This document shows positions 1 through 7,979 of a stretch of DNA of 64,000 nt, piece by piece. Every line of letters starts with the position of its first letter. The stretch's first letter is position 1. Made by a program: the position numbers and the translations under genes. Source of the DNA: an uncultured Granulosicoccus sp. (lineage in GTDB: Bacteria; Pseudomonadota; Gammaproteobacteria; Granulosicoccales; Granulosicoccaceae); assembly GCA_937991945.1 (NCBI GenBank), contig CALKLO010000050.1:1-64000 (forward strand), read 5' to 3'. The notes beneath the pieces are model-generated. The model was not told the origin of the DNA, ran no database searches, and saw nothing but the letters and a program-made list of their open reading frames with translations.

Positions 1-266
1 ACAAAGGGCTTTACGATGCCGGCTGGATTTCCAGACGCTTCTGTTGCAACCGCTGATTTTTGTTCGAACAGTAATACAGCTATGCCTTGCTCTGCCAGTA
101 TTCGTGCAAGCCAGCAACCGGCCAAACCTGCCCCTATGATCGCTAGCGGTACTACCTTTGGTTTACTCGTTAATAGTGTATTGCAATCGCTATCTGATAA
201 GGCGGATGGCACAGATGCATTGAGTGTGTGAGCAGGGGTAGGGAATTGATCCCACGGCTTTTGCAT
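1..266 (-). CDS. MnmC-like FAD-dependent oxidoreductase (N-terminal part, cut by window edge)
   Basis: The ORF track misses this gene because it runs off the left edge. The minus strand reads MQKPWDQFPTPAHT, then a dinucleotide-binding start IIGAGLAGCWLARIL and then EASGNPAGIVKPF. The GxGxxG fold plus the ASGNPAG element resembles the C-terminal FAD domain of MnmC, which oxidises carboxymethyl-aminomethyl-2-thiouridine in the tRNA wobble position. The ATG has AAGGGG 8 bases upstream and an in-frame TAA just before it, so the protein begins about 30 residues before the FAD motif. The methyltransferase half of bifunctional MnmC is therefore absent from this ORF. It follows ispG by 39 bp on the same strand. 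Another DAO-type oxidoreductase cannot be excluded from 88 residues. Confidence 0.68.
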   Translation of the reverse strand, partial: MQKPWDQFPTPAHTLNASVPSALSDSDCNTLLTSKPKVVPLAIIGAGLAGCWLARILAEQGIAVLLFEQKSAVATEASGNPAGIVKPF

Positions 267-305
267 TAGCCATACCCCTTATCGAAAACGCTCACAAACG
301 CTGTA

Positions 306-1514
306 TTAAACAGCGTAATGAGACTCCACGTATTTGTGCACGATGCTCTGAAACTCTTCAGCGATATGATCGCCTTTAAGCGTCATGGCTTTTTCACCAT
401 CAATATAAACGGGTGCAATAGGACGTTCGCCAGTGCCCGGCAAGCTAATGCCAATGTTTGCGTGCTTACTTTCGCCTGGACCGTTAACAACGCAACCCAT
501 GACCGCTACTGACATATCTTCAACACCCGGGTGCTTCTCTTTCCAAGCAGGCATGCTGTCGCGAAGATACGTTTGTATGCGGCTTGCAAGCTCCTGGAAA
601 TAGGTGCTGCTAGTGCGTCCACAACCAGGGCAGGCGGTGACCATAGGCGTGAAAGAACGTAGCCCCATGGTTTGTAGAATTTCTTGAGCGACGATGACCT
701 CATTGGTGCGGTCCCCACCAGGTTCTGGGGTAAGGGAGATACGAATGGTATCGCCAATGCCTTGTTGCATGAGGATGGCCAACGCCGCTGTCGAGGCCAC
801 AATGCCCTTTGAGCCCATGCCCGCTTCGGTTAAACCTAGGTGCAATGCAAAATCTGTTTGGGCGGCGAGTGATTGGTAGACCTCGATGAGATCTTGCACA
901 CGGCTCATTTTGCAAGACAGAATGATTTTGTCTTTACCCAAGCCAAGCTCCACAGCGCGGGCAGCACTATCCAAAGCCGATTTAATGACCGCTTCTCGAT
1001 TGATTTGCTCGAGAGGTTTGGGATTTGCTCTTGTTGCGTTCTCGTCGAGCAATTTGGCCAATAATTCTTGGTCCAAACTTCCCCAGTTCGCGCCGATTCT
1101 GACGGGCTTTTCATTTTTGGCGGCTATTTCGATCATTTGGGCAAATTGCTCATCGCGCTTTGCTCCACGTCCCACGTTGCCCGGGTTAATTCGGTATTTA
1201 GCTAGAGCGCTGGCACAATCGGGGACCGCTGAGAGTAACTTATGGCCATTGAAGTGGAAATCTCCCACCAGAGGCACATCGACACCCATACTGAGCAGAC
1301 GATCGCGAATTTCCGGTACCGCATTGGCTGCGGCTTCGGTGTTTACGGTAATTCGCACCAATTCGGAGCCGGCTCTAGCCAAATCAGCAACCTGAGCAGC
1401 CGTTCGTATGGCATCCTCCGTGTCTGTGTTGGTCATAGATTGCACCACGATGGGTGACGCGCCACCTACGGTGAGCGAACCGATTTGTACTGATCTTGTT
1501 GTTTTACGAGGCAT
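306..1514 (-). CDS. ispG: 4-hydroxy-3-methylbut-2-enyl diphosphate synthase IspG (GcpE)
   Basis: IspG converts methylerythritol cyclodiphosphate to HMBPP in the cytosolic MEP isoprenoid pathway, using a [4Fe-4S] cluster. The protein has 402 residues and opens with the typical [19 protein letters not shown] segment. The cluster cysteines are visible in TACPGCGRT (near residue 295) and [11 protein letters not shown] (near residue 338), so the catalytic set looks intact. It is the compact bacterial form without the plant-type insertion. It is transcribed away from hrcA and toward the MnmC-like gene. No strong ribosome binding site precedes the ATG. A short inverted repeat (CGCTGT/ACAGCG, 299-315) overlaps the stop codon and may act as a weak end signal. 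Confidence 0.96.
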   Translation of the reverse strand: MPRKTTRSVQIGSLTVGGASPIVVQSMTNTDTEDAIRTAAQVADLARAGSELVRITVNTEAAANAVPEIRDRLLSMGVDVPLVGDFHFNGHKLLSAVPDCASALAKYRINPGNVGRGAKRDEQFAQMIEIAAKNEKPVRIGANWGSLDQELLAKLLDENATRANPKPLEQINREAVIKSALDSAARAVELGLGKDKIILSCKMSRVQDLIEVYQSLAAQTDFALHLGLTEAGMGSKGIVASTAALAILMQQGIGDTIRISLTPEPGGDRTNEVIVAQEILQTMGLRSFTPMVTACPGCGRTSSTYFQELASRIQTYLRDSMPAWKEKHPGVEDMSVAVMGCVVNGPGESKHANIGISLPGTGERPIAPVYIDGEKAMTLKGDHIAEEFQSIVHKYVESHYAV

Positions 1515-1656
1515 TGTGGTTATTAAATGCTTGATCGGAGACTAGAAGAACCCTAGTTTATCCTTGTCGGCCGATCAGTGAAGAATAATAGTAAGCGCTT
1601 GTCATTAACGAGATCTGAGTATCGGACCAGTATCAGTGTCAAAAGAGACTAATTCC

Positions 1657-2715
1657 ATGACAGCTAATCCGGTGTACGAGTTCACCGAACGCGAGCAGCA
1701 TATCTTGAAACTGCTCGTAGATCATTACATTGAAGATGGCGTTCCGGTAGGGTCACGGACGCTGTCACGCTTGCCTGGTATCGATATCAGTGCGGCTTCC
1801 GTGCGTAATGTGATGGGCGACTTGGAGCATATGGGGCTGCTTAAATCTCCTCATACGTCAGCCGGGCGCGTGCCCACATCGGCAGCTTTCCGCGTTTTTG
1901 TAGACAACTTGCTTGAGTTTCGCCCGCCCACGGAACATACCGTGGATAACATTCGTACGCTTTTAGACCCTTCACTCAGCGATCAGGCTTTGGTTAAGGT
2001 CGCCTCGAATTATTTGTCAGGATTTACCAAAATGGCAGGCATGGTAACCGTGCCGCGTCGCGAGGAAAAACCCTTGCAGCAAGTAGAGTTTCTGCCGCTT
2101 TCCGACAAGCGTGTGCTGGTTATCCTCATAATCAGCGACAGTGAGGTGCAAAATCGCATCATTCATGTAGAACGGGATTACACAAAAGATGAGCTGTCCG
2201 AGTTCGCAAGGGAGCTCAACGCTGAGTACCTTGGCCGTCCACTGATAGAGGTTAGAGACCGCCTGCGCAGGGATCTGGAACGAACTCGCGAGGATATGGA
2301 TAATTCCATGCAGCGCATGATCGACGTTGCTGGTCAGGTTTTTGGGCCCGATGAGTCCGAGGAGGCTGCCGACAGTATGTTGCTGGCGGGTGAGACGAAT
2401 TTAATGGACCACGCCGATTTAGGTGATGTCAGCAAGCTGCGCGATTTATTCGATGCATTCGCGCAAAAGAGAGATATATTTCATCTTTTAGAGCGTTCAG
2501 TATCAGCTGAAGGCGTGCAAATTTTTATCGGCCGAGAATCTGGCTACGATGCGCTAGGCGAATGCAGTGTGGTTGCAGCGCCATACGAAATTAATGGAAA
2601 GCTATTAGGCGTGCTGGGAGTTGTGGGCCCCAAGCGTATGTCGTATGCCCAGGTTATCCCTGTTGTCGATGTGACATCAAAACTACTCAGTGCGGCCTTG
2701 AATCTTCGTAGTTAA
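1657..2715 (+). CDS. hrcA: heat-inducible transcription repressor HrcA
   Basis: HrcA is the DNA-binding repressor of class I heat-shock genes; it binds CIRCE operators and is kept active by GroEL. The N-terminal winged helix (about residues 5-75) carries REQHILKLLVDHYIEDG and SAASVRNVMGDLEHMGLL, followed by the family's SPHTSAGRVPT. The C-terminal half matches the GAF-like and dimerisation part. I prefer the ATG at 1657 (352 aa), which has AAAGAG about 9 bases upstream and matches family N-termini; a GTG at 1636 would add seven residues. It heads hrcA-grpE-dnaK-dnaJ. I see no canonical CIRCE inverted repeat in front of hrcA, grpE, dnaK or dnaJ, so its operator may be at groESL elsewhere. Confidence 0.95.
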   Translation: MTANPVYEFTEREQHILKLLVDHYIEDGVPVGSRTLSRLPGIDISAASVRNVMGDLEHMGLLKSPHTSAGRVPTSAAFRVFVDNLLEFRPPTEHTVDNIRTLLDPSLSDQALVKVASNYLSGFTKMAGMVTVPRREEKPLQQVEFLPLSDKRVLVILIISDSEVQNRIIHVERDYTKDELSEFARELNAEYLGRPLIEVRDRLRRDLERTREDMDNSMQRMIDVAGQVFGPDESEEAADSMLLAGETNLMDHADLGDVSKLRDLFDAFAQKRDIFHLLERSVSAEGVQIFIGRESGYDALGECSVVAAPYEINGKLLGVLGVVGPKRMSYAQVIPVVDVTSKLLSAALNLRS

Positions 2716-2837
2716 GTCCTATATTCGCGCGGCGGCACGTTTTTAGCAGCGCATTATGGCGTGGGTTAGTCTTTTCGAGTTACTCAGACTGACTCTCTGG
2801 CCAACACAATTCATTTTTCAAAGACGAGTTTTAACTG

Positions 2838-3560
2838 ATGATGCCAGACAACACTGAAGCGTCTGACAAGACGGCGGATGAGGCCGTTGATGTCGAACAG
2901 ACAAGTCACGACGCTACTGATAGCACCGAACAAGAGGCTGCCTCAAGCGAGCCGGTAGCAAAGACTGCTGCCGATGCCGATGAGCAACCTGAAGACCAAG
3001 TTGCAGCTGCAAGAGCCAAAGCCCAAGCCCAAGGGGACGACCCATTGGACTTTGGTGATAAGCGAATGGGCGAAACCGAAGAGGTGCCCGATGAGCTTCA
3101 GCAGTTGCGGACCCAGCTAGTGGAATCGGAAGCTAAGGCTGCTGAACATTGGGATCGTTTACTCAGATTGCAGGCTGAAATGGAAAATCAGCGTAAACGT
3201 GCACAAAACGATGTAACTAAAGCCCGTAAATTCGCTTTGGAAGGTATCGTGGGGGATCTTCTCCCGGTTAAGGACAGTCTTGAAATGGGATTGGCTGCAG
3301 CGCAGGCACCGGAGGCTGATGCAAAATCGATTATTGAAGGGGTTGATTTGACAGTGAAAATGCTGTCGCAAGTCTTTGAAAAAAATAATATTCTTGAAGT
3401 AAATCCTGTAGACGAGAAGTTTGATCCTGAGTTTCATCAGGCGATGTCCATGCAGGAAGTTGAAGGTATTGCTGCTAACACCGTAACCGGTGTGATGCAG
3501 AAGGGCTATACGCTTAACGAGCGCCTAGTCCGCCCAGCATTGGTCATGGTCGCTAAATAA
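2838..3560 (+). CDS. grpE: nucleotide exchange factor GrpE
   Basis: GrpE releases ADP from DnaK as a homodimer in the cytosol. The 240-residue protein is longer than the E. coli form because of an acidic, Ala/Glu/Asp-rich N-terminal tail of about 80 residues. The conserved part begins near residue 88 with the long coiled coil (LQAEMENQRKRAQNDV) and continues into the beta head (GVMQKGYTLNERLVRPALV). Two adjacent ATG codons (2838 and 2841) are possible starts. It lies 122 bp after hrcA and 107 bp before dnaK. The gap to dnaK holds a heat-shock-type promoter, so dnaK can also be transcribed independently of grpE. Confidence 0.95.
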   Translation: MMPDNTEASDKTADEAVDVEQTSHDATDSTEQEAASSEPVAKTAADADEQPEDQVAAARAKAQAQGDDPLDFGDKRMGETEEVPDELQQLRTQLVESEAKAAEHWDRLLRLQAEMENQRKRAQNDVTKARKFALEGIVGDLLPVKDSLEMGLAAAQAPEADAKSIIEGVDLTVKMLSQVFEKNNILEVNPVDEKFDPEFHQAMSMQEVEGIAANTVTGVMQKGYTLNERLVRPALVMVAK

Positions 3561-3563
3561 GGT

Positions 3564-3591
3564 CTTGAAACTTTAAGCCTCCACCACATCA
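3564..3591 (+). promoter_or_regulatory. putative RpoH (sigma-32) promoter for dnaK
   Basis: CTTGAAA (3564-3570) is followed after 13 bases by CCACATCA (3584-3591), close to the sigma-32 consensus CTTGAAA/CCCCATNT. It lies immediately after the grpE stop and about 75 bp before the dnaK ATG. This is inferred from motif match and context only. Confidence 0.6.
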
Positions 3592-3604
3592 TCTATGCAA
3601 CGAA

Positions 3605-3629
3605 CAGAATGCCTCCTAAGGGGGTTCTG
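3605..3629 (+). other. hairpin at the predicted 5' end of the dnaK transcript
   Basis: CAGAA-TG-CCTCC, loop TAA, GGGGG-TTCTG folds into a ten-pair stem with a two-base bulge. It starts a few bases after the predicted RpoH start point and ends well before the AGGGA ribosome binding site. It could stabilise the mRNA. I see no pairing with the start region that would make it a thermosensor. Confidence 0.4.
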
Positions 3630-3667
3630 GAATTCAATCAATACAATTTAGTTAGGGATTTTCTATC

Positions 3668-5602
3668 ATGGGTACCATTATCGGAATCGACCTCGGCACG
3701 ACGAACTCGTGTGTCGCGGTTATGGAAGGGGGCAAACCCCGAGTTATCGAAAATGCAGAAGGCGAGCGTACTACGCCCTCTATCGTGGCATTTGCTGACG
3801 ACGGCGAAGTTATTGTTGGTCAGCCAGCAAAAAGACAGGCTGTTACCAATCCCCAAAATACTCTATACGCAGTTAAGCGTTTAATCGGTCGTCGCTTCGA
3901 AGAAGAGGCCGTACAGAAAGATATTGATCTCGTTCCTTATAAGATTATCCGTGCAGAAAACGGTGATGCTTGGGTAGAGGCCGCTGGCAAAGGTATGGCT
4001 CCCCCAGAAGTGGCAGCTCGTATTCTAATGAAGATGAAGCAAACTGCTGAGGAATACTTGGGTGACACCGTCACTGAAGCCGTTATCACAGTACCTGCAT
4101 ACTTCAACGATTCTCAGCGTCAAGCGACTAAAGATGCCGGTCGAATCGCCGGTTTAGAAGTAAAGCGTATTATCAACGAGCCTACAGCCGCGGCATTGGC
4201 TTACGGAATGGACAAGCAGCGCGGTAACAAGACCGTTGCAGTCTATGACTTAGGTGGTGGTACATTCGATATCTCTATCATCGAAATTGCTGAAGTTGAT
4301 GGCGAGCACCAATTTGAAGTTCTGTCTACTAACGGTGACACCTTCCTGGGTGGAGAAGATTTCGATAACCGTCTCATCGAATACCTCTCAGAAGAATTTA
4401 AGAAAGAGTCAGGTATAGATCTGCACACTGATCCATTAGCGCTACAGCGCTTGAAGGAAGCTGCAGAAAAAGCCAAAATTGAGCTTTCAAGCACACAGCA
4501 AACTGATGTGAACTTACCGTACATCACGGCTGATGCTTCAGGCCCTAAGCACCTGAACATTAAGGTTTCACGTGCCAAGCTTGAGTCATTGGTTGAAGAC
4601 TTAGTTCAGCGCACTGTCGAGCCTTGCAAAATCGCATTGAAAGATGCGGGTTTGAGTGCATCTGAAATTCAAGATGTCATCATGGTTGGTGGTCAAACTC
4701 GAATGCCTAAGGTCCAAGAAACGGTCAAAGGCTTTTTTGGTAAAGAGCCGCGTAAAGACGTTAACCCTGATGAAGCGGTTGCAGTAGGTGCGGCTATTCA
4801 AGGTGGTGTTCTCGGCGGACAGGTTAAAGATGTTTTGTTGCTTGATGTGACTCCTTTGTCGCTGGGTATCGAGACCTTGGGTGGTGTAATGACCAAGCTT
4901 ATCGACAAGAACACAACAGTACCGACCAAAGCACAACAAGTATTCTCAACGGCTGATGACAATCAGACTGCGGTAACCGTGCATGTACTTCAAGGTGAGC
5001 GCGAAATCGCTAACACCAATAAGTCATTGGGTCGTTTTGATTTAGCCGATATTCCACCAGCTCCGCGTGGTGTACCGCAAATCGAAGTTATCTTCGACAT
5101 CGATGCTAACGGCATCATGAATGTATCTGCGCAAGACAAGGCAACAGGCAAGCAGCAATCAGTTGTGATTAAAGCCTCTAGTGGCCTATCTGATGAAGAG
5201 ATTCAAAAGATGGTTGCTGATGCTGAAGAGCATGCTGCAGAAGATGCCAAGTTACGTGGACTGATTGATAAGCGGAACCAAGCTGAGCAGTTGATCCATG
5301 CGGCTGAGAAGTCTATGACTGATCTAGCTGATCAATTAGGTGAAGGTGAGAAAGCCGACATCGATTCAAAAATTGCTGAACTGCGTGATGTAATGCCAGG
5401 TGATGACGAATCAGCAATCGATGCTAAGACGACTGCATTGGGCGAAGTTGCCGGTAAGCTTGCAGAGCGTGCCTATGCTGCACAAAATGCCGCTGAAGGT
5501 GAAGAGTCTGGTGCAGATGCATCTGGTAGTGAGCCGGTTGATGATGCGGTTGACGCAGAGTTTGAAGAAGTTAAAGACGATAAGCAGGATAAAGCGTCTT
5601 AG
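3668..5602 (+). CDS. dnaK: molecular chaperone DnaK (Hsp70)
   Basis: DnaK is the ATP-dependent cytosolic Hsp70 that works with DnaJ and GrpE and commonly restrains heat-shock sigma factor. All landmarks are present over 644 residues: [14 protein letters not shown] at the N-terminus, the phosphate loop [14 protein letters not shown], the interdomain linker [16 protein letters not shown], a substrate-binding domain, a helical lid and the acidic EFEEVKDDK tail. Length is standard. AGGGA lies about 12 bases before the ATG. A probable RpoH promoter lies upstream and a hairpin with a T-run follows the stop, so dnaK can be an independent transcript inside the cluster. Confidence 0.98.
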   Translation: MGTIIGIDLGTTNSCVAVMEGGKPRVIENAEGERTTPSIVAFADDGEVIVGQPAKRQAVTNPQNTLYAVKRLIGRRFEEEAVQKDIDLVPYKIIRAENGDAWVEAAGKGMAPPEVAARILMKMKQTAEEYLGDTVTEAVITVPAYFNDSQRQATKDAGRIAGLEVKRIINEPTAAALAYGMDKQRGNKTVAVYDLGGGTFDISIIEIAEVDGEHQFEVLSTNGDTFLGGEDFDNRLIEYLSEEFKKESGIDLHTDPLALQRLKEAAEKAKIELSSTQQTDVNLPYITADASGPKHLNIKVSRAKLESLVEDLVQRTVEPCKIALKDAGLSASEIQDVIMVGGQTRMPKVQETVKGFFGKEPRKDVNPDEAVAVGAAIQGGVLGGQVKDVLLLDVTPLSLGIETLGGVMTKLIDKNTTVPTKAQQVFSTADDNQTAVTVHVLQGEREIANTNKSLGRFDLADIPPAPRGVPQIEVIFDIDANGIMNVSAQDKATGKQQSVVIKASSGLSDEEIQKMVADAEEHAAEDAKLRGLIDKRNQAEQLIHAAEKSMTDLADQLGEGEKADIDSKIAELRDVMPGDDESAIDAKTTALGEVAGKLAERAYAAQNAAEGEESGADASGSEPVDDAVDAEFEEVKDDKQDKAS

Positions 5603-5640
5603 TCCTACTTCTTAGGTAAACTAAGGAGAATAGGTAAAGG

Positions 5641-5708
5641 TCGGAAGCCTGACAGTTGTAACTCACGGAATACCGCGTTTACGATTGTCAGACTCTCCGG
5701 CTTTTTTT
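5641..5708 (+). terminator. Rho-independent terminator after dnaK
   Basis: A long imperfect stem pairs CGGAAGCCTGACA...TTGTAAC with TTTACGA...TGTCAGACTCTCCG and is followed by seven T residues (5702-5708). A smaller hairpin (CTTCTTAG/CTAAGGAG) lies between it and the stop codon. It would separate dnaK from dnaJ, at least partially. Confidence 0.7.
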
Positions 5709-5711
5709 CGT

Positions 5712-5739
5712 TTGTCAGTTATTGGTGGTTAGTTAAATA
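5712..5739 (+). promoter_or_regulatory. possible housekeeping promoter for dnaJ
   Basis: TTGTCA (5712-5717), a 16-base spacer and TAAATA (5734-5739) lie directly after the dnaK terminator and 40 bp before dnaJ. The -35 box is good and the -10 box poor. It is offered because the terminator implies dnaJ may need its own promoter. Confidence 0.3.
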
Positions 5740-5778
5740 GACAGCCACTAGTGTGTGAGTTCATCAGGTCGATAGAGC

Positions 5779-6918
5779 ATGTCGCAACGAGATTATTACG
5801 AAGTATTGGGTGTGTCCAAGGACGTATCTGAGGCAGAATTAAAAAAGGCCTATCGACGCCTGGCGATGAAGCACCATCCTGATAGAAATCCGGATGATGA
5901 CGAGGCGATTGAAAAGTTTAAAGAAGCAAAAGAAGCGTTCGAAATCCTTAAAGATAAGGAAAAGAGAGCTGCTTATGATCAATTTGGTCATGCAGGCGTA
6001 AGCAATCAGCCTGGCGGTGGTGGATTCGGCGGCGGTGGCGCTGACATCAACGACATATTCGGCGATGTGTTTGGCGATATATTCGGCGGTGGTCGACGTG
6101 GTGGCGGTGGCCAGCGTGTTTATCGCGGCGATGATCTCCAGTACAACTTAGAAGTCAGTCTTGAAGAAGCTGTTGCAGGTACGTCGACTGAAATCAAAAT
6201 TCCCAATACCATCAGTTGCGAAGTCTGTGACGGTAGCGGTGCCAAGCGTGGCACGTCGCCTTCCACATGTGCAACGTGCCATGGGGTCGGACAGGTTCGA
6301 ATGCAGCAGGGTTTTTTCTCTGTGCAGCAGACGTGTCCTGCATGCCGAGGTAAGGGCAAAGTCATTACCGACCCATGTCCTAATTGTCGTGGTCAGGGCC
6401 GAACTCAAAAAGAGAAAACACTATCGGTCAAGATCCCTGCAGGTGTCGACACGGGTGACAAAATTCGTTTATCTGGTGAAGGCGAGGCGAGTGATAGTGG
6501 TGGGCCAGCAGGTGACTTGTATGTTGCCATTATGGTTAAGGCGCATCCGATATTTCAACGTGATGGTGCTGATCTACTGTGTACAGTGCCTATCAACTTC
6601 GCAACAGCCGCTGTTGGTGGAGAGCTAGAGGTGCCGACACTCGACGGTCGTGTCAAACTTAAAATACCAGCGGGTACGCAAACTGAAAAAACGTTCCGAC
6701 TTCGTGGCAAAGGTGTAAAGCCGGTTCGCGGTGGAGCTGTTGGTGATTTAATGGCTAAAGTTCGCATTGAAACACCTGTTAACCTGACAAGCGATCAGCG
6801 TGACATGCTCATGCAATTCCATGAAACCATCAGTGGTGACAACGCACAAAAGCACAGCCCTAAAGCGCATAGCTGGTTAGGTGGTGTTAAGCAGTTCTTT
6901 GACGATCTGAGAGGCTAG
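5779..6918 (+). CDS. dnaJ: chaperone protein DnaJ (Hsp40)
   Basis: DnaJ delivers unfolded clients to DnaK and stimulates its ATPase. The 379-residue protein has a J domain (residues 1-70) with the HPD motif in [10 protein letters not shown], then a Gly/Phe-rich linker (about 75-115) and four CxxCxGxG zinc repeats between residues 146 and 205 ([32 protein letters not shown]). The C-terminal beta-sandwich client and dimerisation domains follow. It is a full-length type I DnaJ. It lies 176 bp after dnaK, beyond a terminator. The next gene is convergent, so dnaJ ends the cluster. Confidence 0.98.
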   Translation: MSQRDYYEVLGVSKDVSEAELKKAYRRLAMKHHPDRNPDDDEAIEKFKEAKEAFEILKDKEKRAAYDQFGHAGVSNQPGGGGFGGGGADINDIFGDVFGDIFGGGRRGGGGQRVYRGDDLQYNLEVSLEEAVAGTSTEIKIPNTISCEVCDGSGAKRGTSPSTCATCHGVGQVRMQQGFFSVQQTCPACRGKGKVITDPCPNCRGQGRTQKEKTLSVKIPAGVDTGDKIRLSGEGEASDSGGPAGDLYVAIMVKAHPIFQRDGADLLCTVPINFATAAVGGELEVPTLDGRVKLKIPAGTQTEKTFRLRGKGVKPVRGGAVGDLMAKVRIETPVNLTSDQRDMLMQFHETISGDNAQKHSPKAHSWLGGVKQFFDDLRG

Positions 6919-6924
6919 CGCCTC

Positions 6925-6974
6925 AAAAAAAACGCTGTAGCGAAATCAATCAGTCGTGTTGGATTGATTTCGCT
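6925..6974 (-). terminator. terminator-like perfect inverted repeat after the DMT permease gene
   Basis: AGCGAAATCAATC (6939-6951) and GATTGATTTCGCT (6962-6974) form a perfect 13-bp stem with a 10-base loop. Read on the minus strand the hairpin is followed six bases later by a run of eight T residues (6932-6925), which suits termination of the minus-strand operon. It may also protect the dnaJ mRNA end on the plus strand. Confidence 0.5.
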
Positions 6975-6998
6975 CTAGTGACTGTTCTGGTTACTGTA

Positions 6999-7094
6999 CT
7001 TGCACCCGCACTTACACCCGCACTTACACCCGCACTTACACGCGCACTTACACGCGCACTTACACGCGCACTTACACTAGTGCTTGAACACGCA
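6999..7094. repeat. 12-bp tandem repeat (about 8 units) overlapping the DMT permease stop codon
   Basis: Consecutive 12-base units of the form CTTACACSCGCA run from 6999 to 7094. Five interior units differ at one position only (CCC or CGC), and the outer units are more degenerate. On the minus strand the unit reads GTG TAA GTG CG(C/G) in the frame of the permease, so the gene's own TAA is the first of a series of in-frame TAA codons. Unit number can change without altering the protein. Confidence 0.9.
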
Positions 7095-7932
7095 CTCGCT
7101 CGCGATGAACGATATACAGCCCGCTTGCCATGATGATGCTGGCTCCCCACATTGTCGAATAGCTGGGTAGCGTATTCCACAATAAGAAGTCAAAGCTTAT
7201 TCCCCAAATAATACCGGAGTATTCAAACGGTGCGACTAGGGATGCTTGAGAGCTAGCAAAGGCCATTGTGATGCAGTAGTGTCCGCTCACGGCTAATAAC
7301 GATAAAACAATTAACCACATGAGTGGCTCCCATTGAATCGTTTCCCAAAACCAGGGTAGAAGCAGTAGGCTTATTACGCCCACACAAAGGTTGTAGCTAA
7401 ACACCATGGAAGGCACGTTTTCAGTGCTTGATAAATAACGGCTGCTGACGAACAGCATGGAGTAGGTGGCGCTACCCAATAGCACCAACAAATAACCTTG
7501 CAGCTGGCCACCGCCCTCGGGCGTCGCAACAATCAAGACGCCTATAAATCCAATGCAAATGGATACCCACCTATGGACGCCAACTTTTTCTTTTAAAAAG
7601 ATGACAGACAAAATGGTGACTATAAAAATGGATGAAAAGAATAGAACAATGGCATCGGTCAACGGTATGTCTCTGATGCCCAGAAAAAAAGCCAGAGGTG
7701 AGATAAACCCAATAGCGCCTCGCCACAAATGCAGCTTTGTTCTATTGGGCTTAAGTGTGGCTAGATTCTTACGTAGGCTAAATACTAGTAGCAGTAATGG
7801 CAGAATGATGATGCTGCGAATGGCAAGGATTTGTATGACCGTAACATCGTGCGCGGTCAGTAACCATTTCGCGAGCGCATCCATGCAGCTGAGCAACAAA
7901 ATGGCAACCAGCATAAACAGGATGCCACGCAC
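7072..7932 (-). CDS. EamA/DMT-superfamily permease
   Basis: This 286-residue protein is almost entirely hydrophobic, with about ten predicted membrane segments in two EamA repeats, typical of RhaT/RarD-type drug/metabolite transporters. Internal features such as LHLWRGAIGFISPLAFFLGIR and the second-half segment YCITMAFASSQASLVAPFEY fit the family. The substrate cannot be told. The annotated start is GTG at 7932 without a clear ribosome binding site; ATG at 7914 is an alternative. It is 47 bp downstream of ccmI on the same strand, with a small hairpin (ATCTCA/TGAGAT, 7945-7960) between. Its last codons and its stop are degenerate copies of the 12-bp repeat. Confidence 0.85.
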   Translation of the reverse strand: MRGILFMLVAILLLSCMDALAKWLLTAHDVTVIQILAIRSIIILPLLLLVFSLRKNLATLKPNRTKLHLWRGAIGFISPLAFFLGIRDIPLTDAIVLFFSSIFIVTILSVIFLKEKVGVHRWVSICIGFIGVLIVATPEGGGQLQGYLLVLLGSATYSMLFVSSRYLSSTENVPSMVFSYNLCVGVISLLLLPWFWETIQWEPLMWLIVLSLLAVSGHYCITMAFASSQASLVAPFEYSGIIWGISFDFLLWNTLPSYSTMWGASIIMASGLYIVHRERVRVQALV

Positions 7933-7979
7933 TAGGGTAGGTTTATCTCATTGATGAGATTCAAACGATGTCGTTGCTC

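Noticed and set aside
16-231. Plus-strand 71-aa ORF at the window start
   Set aside because: The opposite strand encodes a clear FAD-binding MnmC-like N-terminus over the same bases.
6999-7094. CRISPR array
   Set aside because: The units are 12 bp, contiguous and without spacers; it is a simple tandem repeat.
6950-7180. Minus-strand 76-aa ORF with SARV repeats
   Set aside because: Out-of-frame reading through the end of the permease and the 12-bp tandem array; no ribosome binding site.
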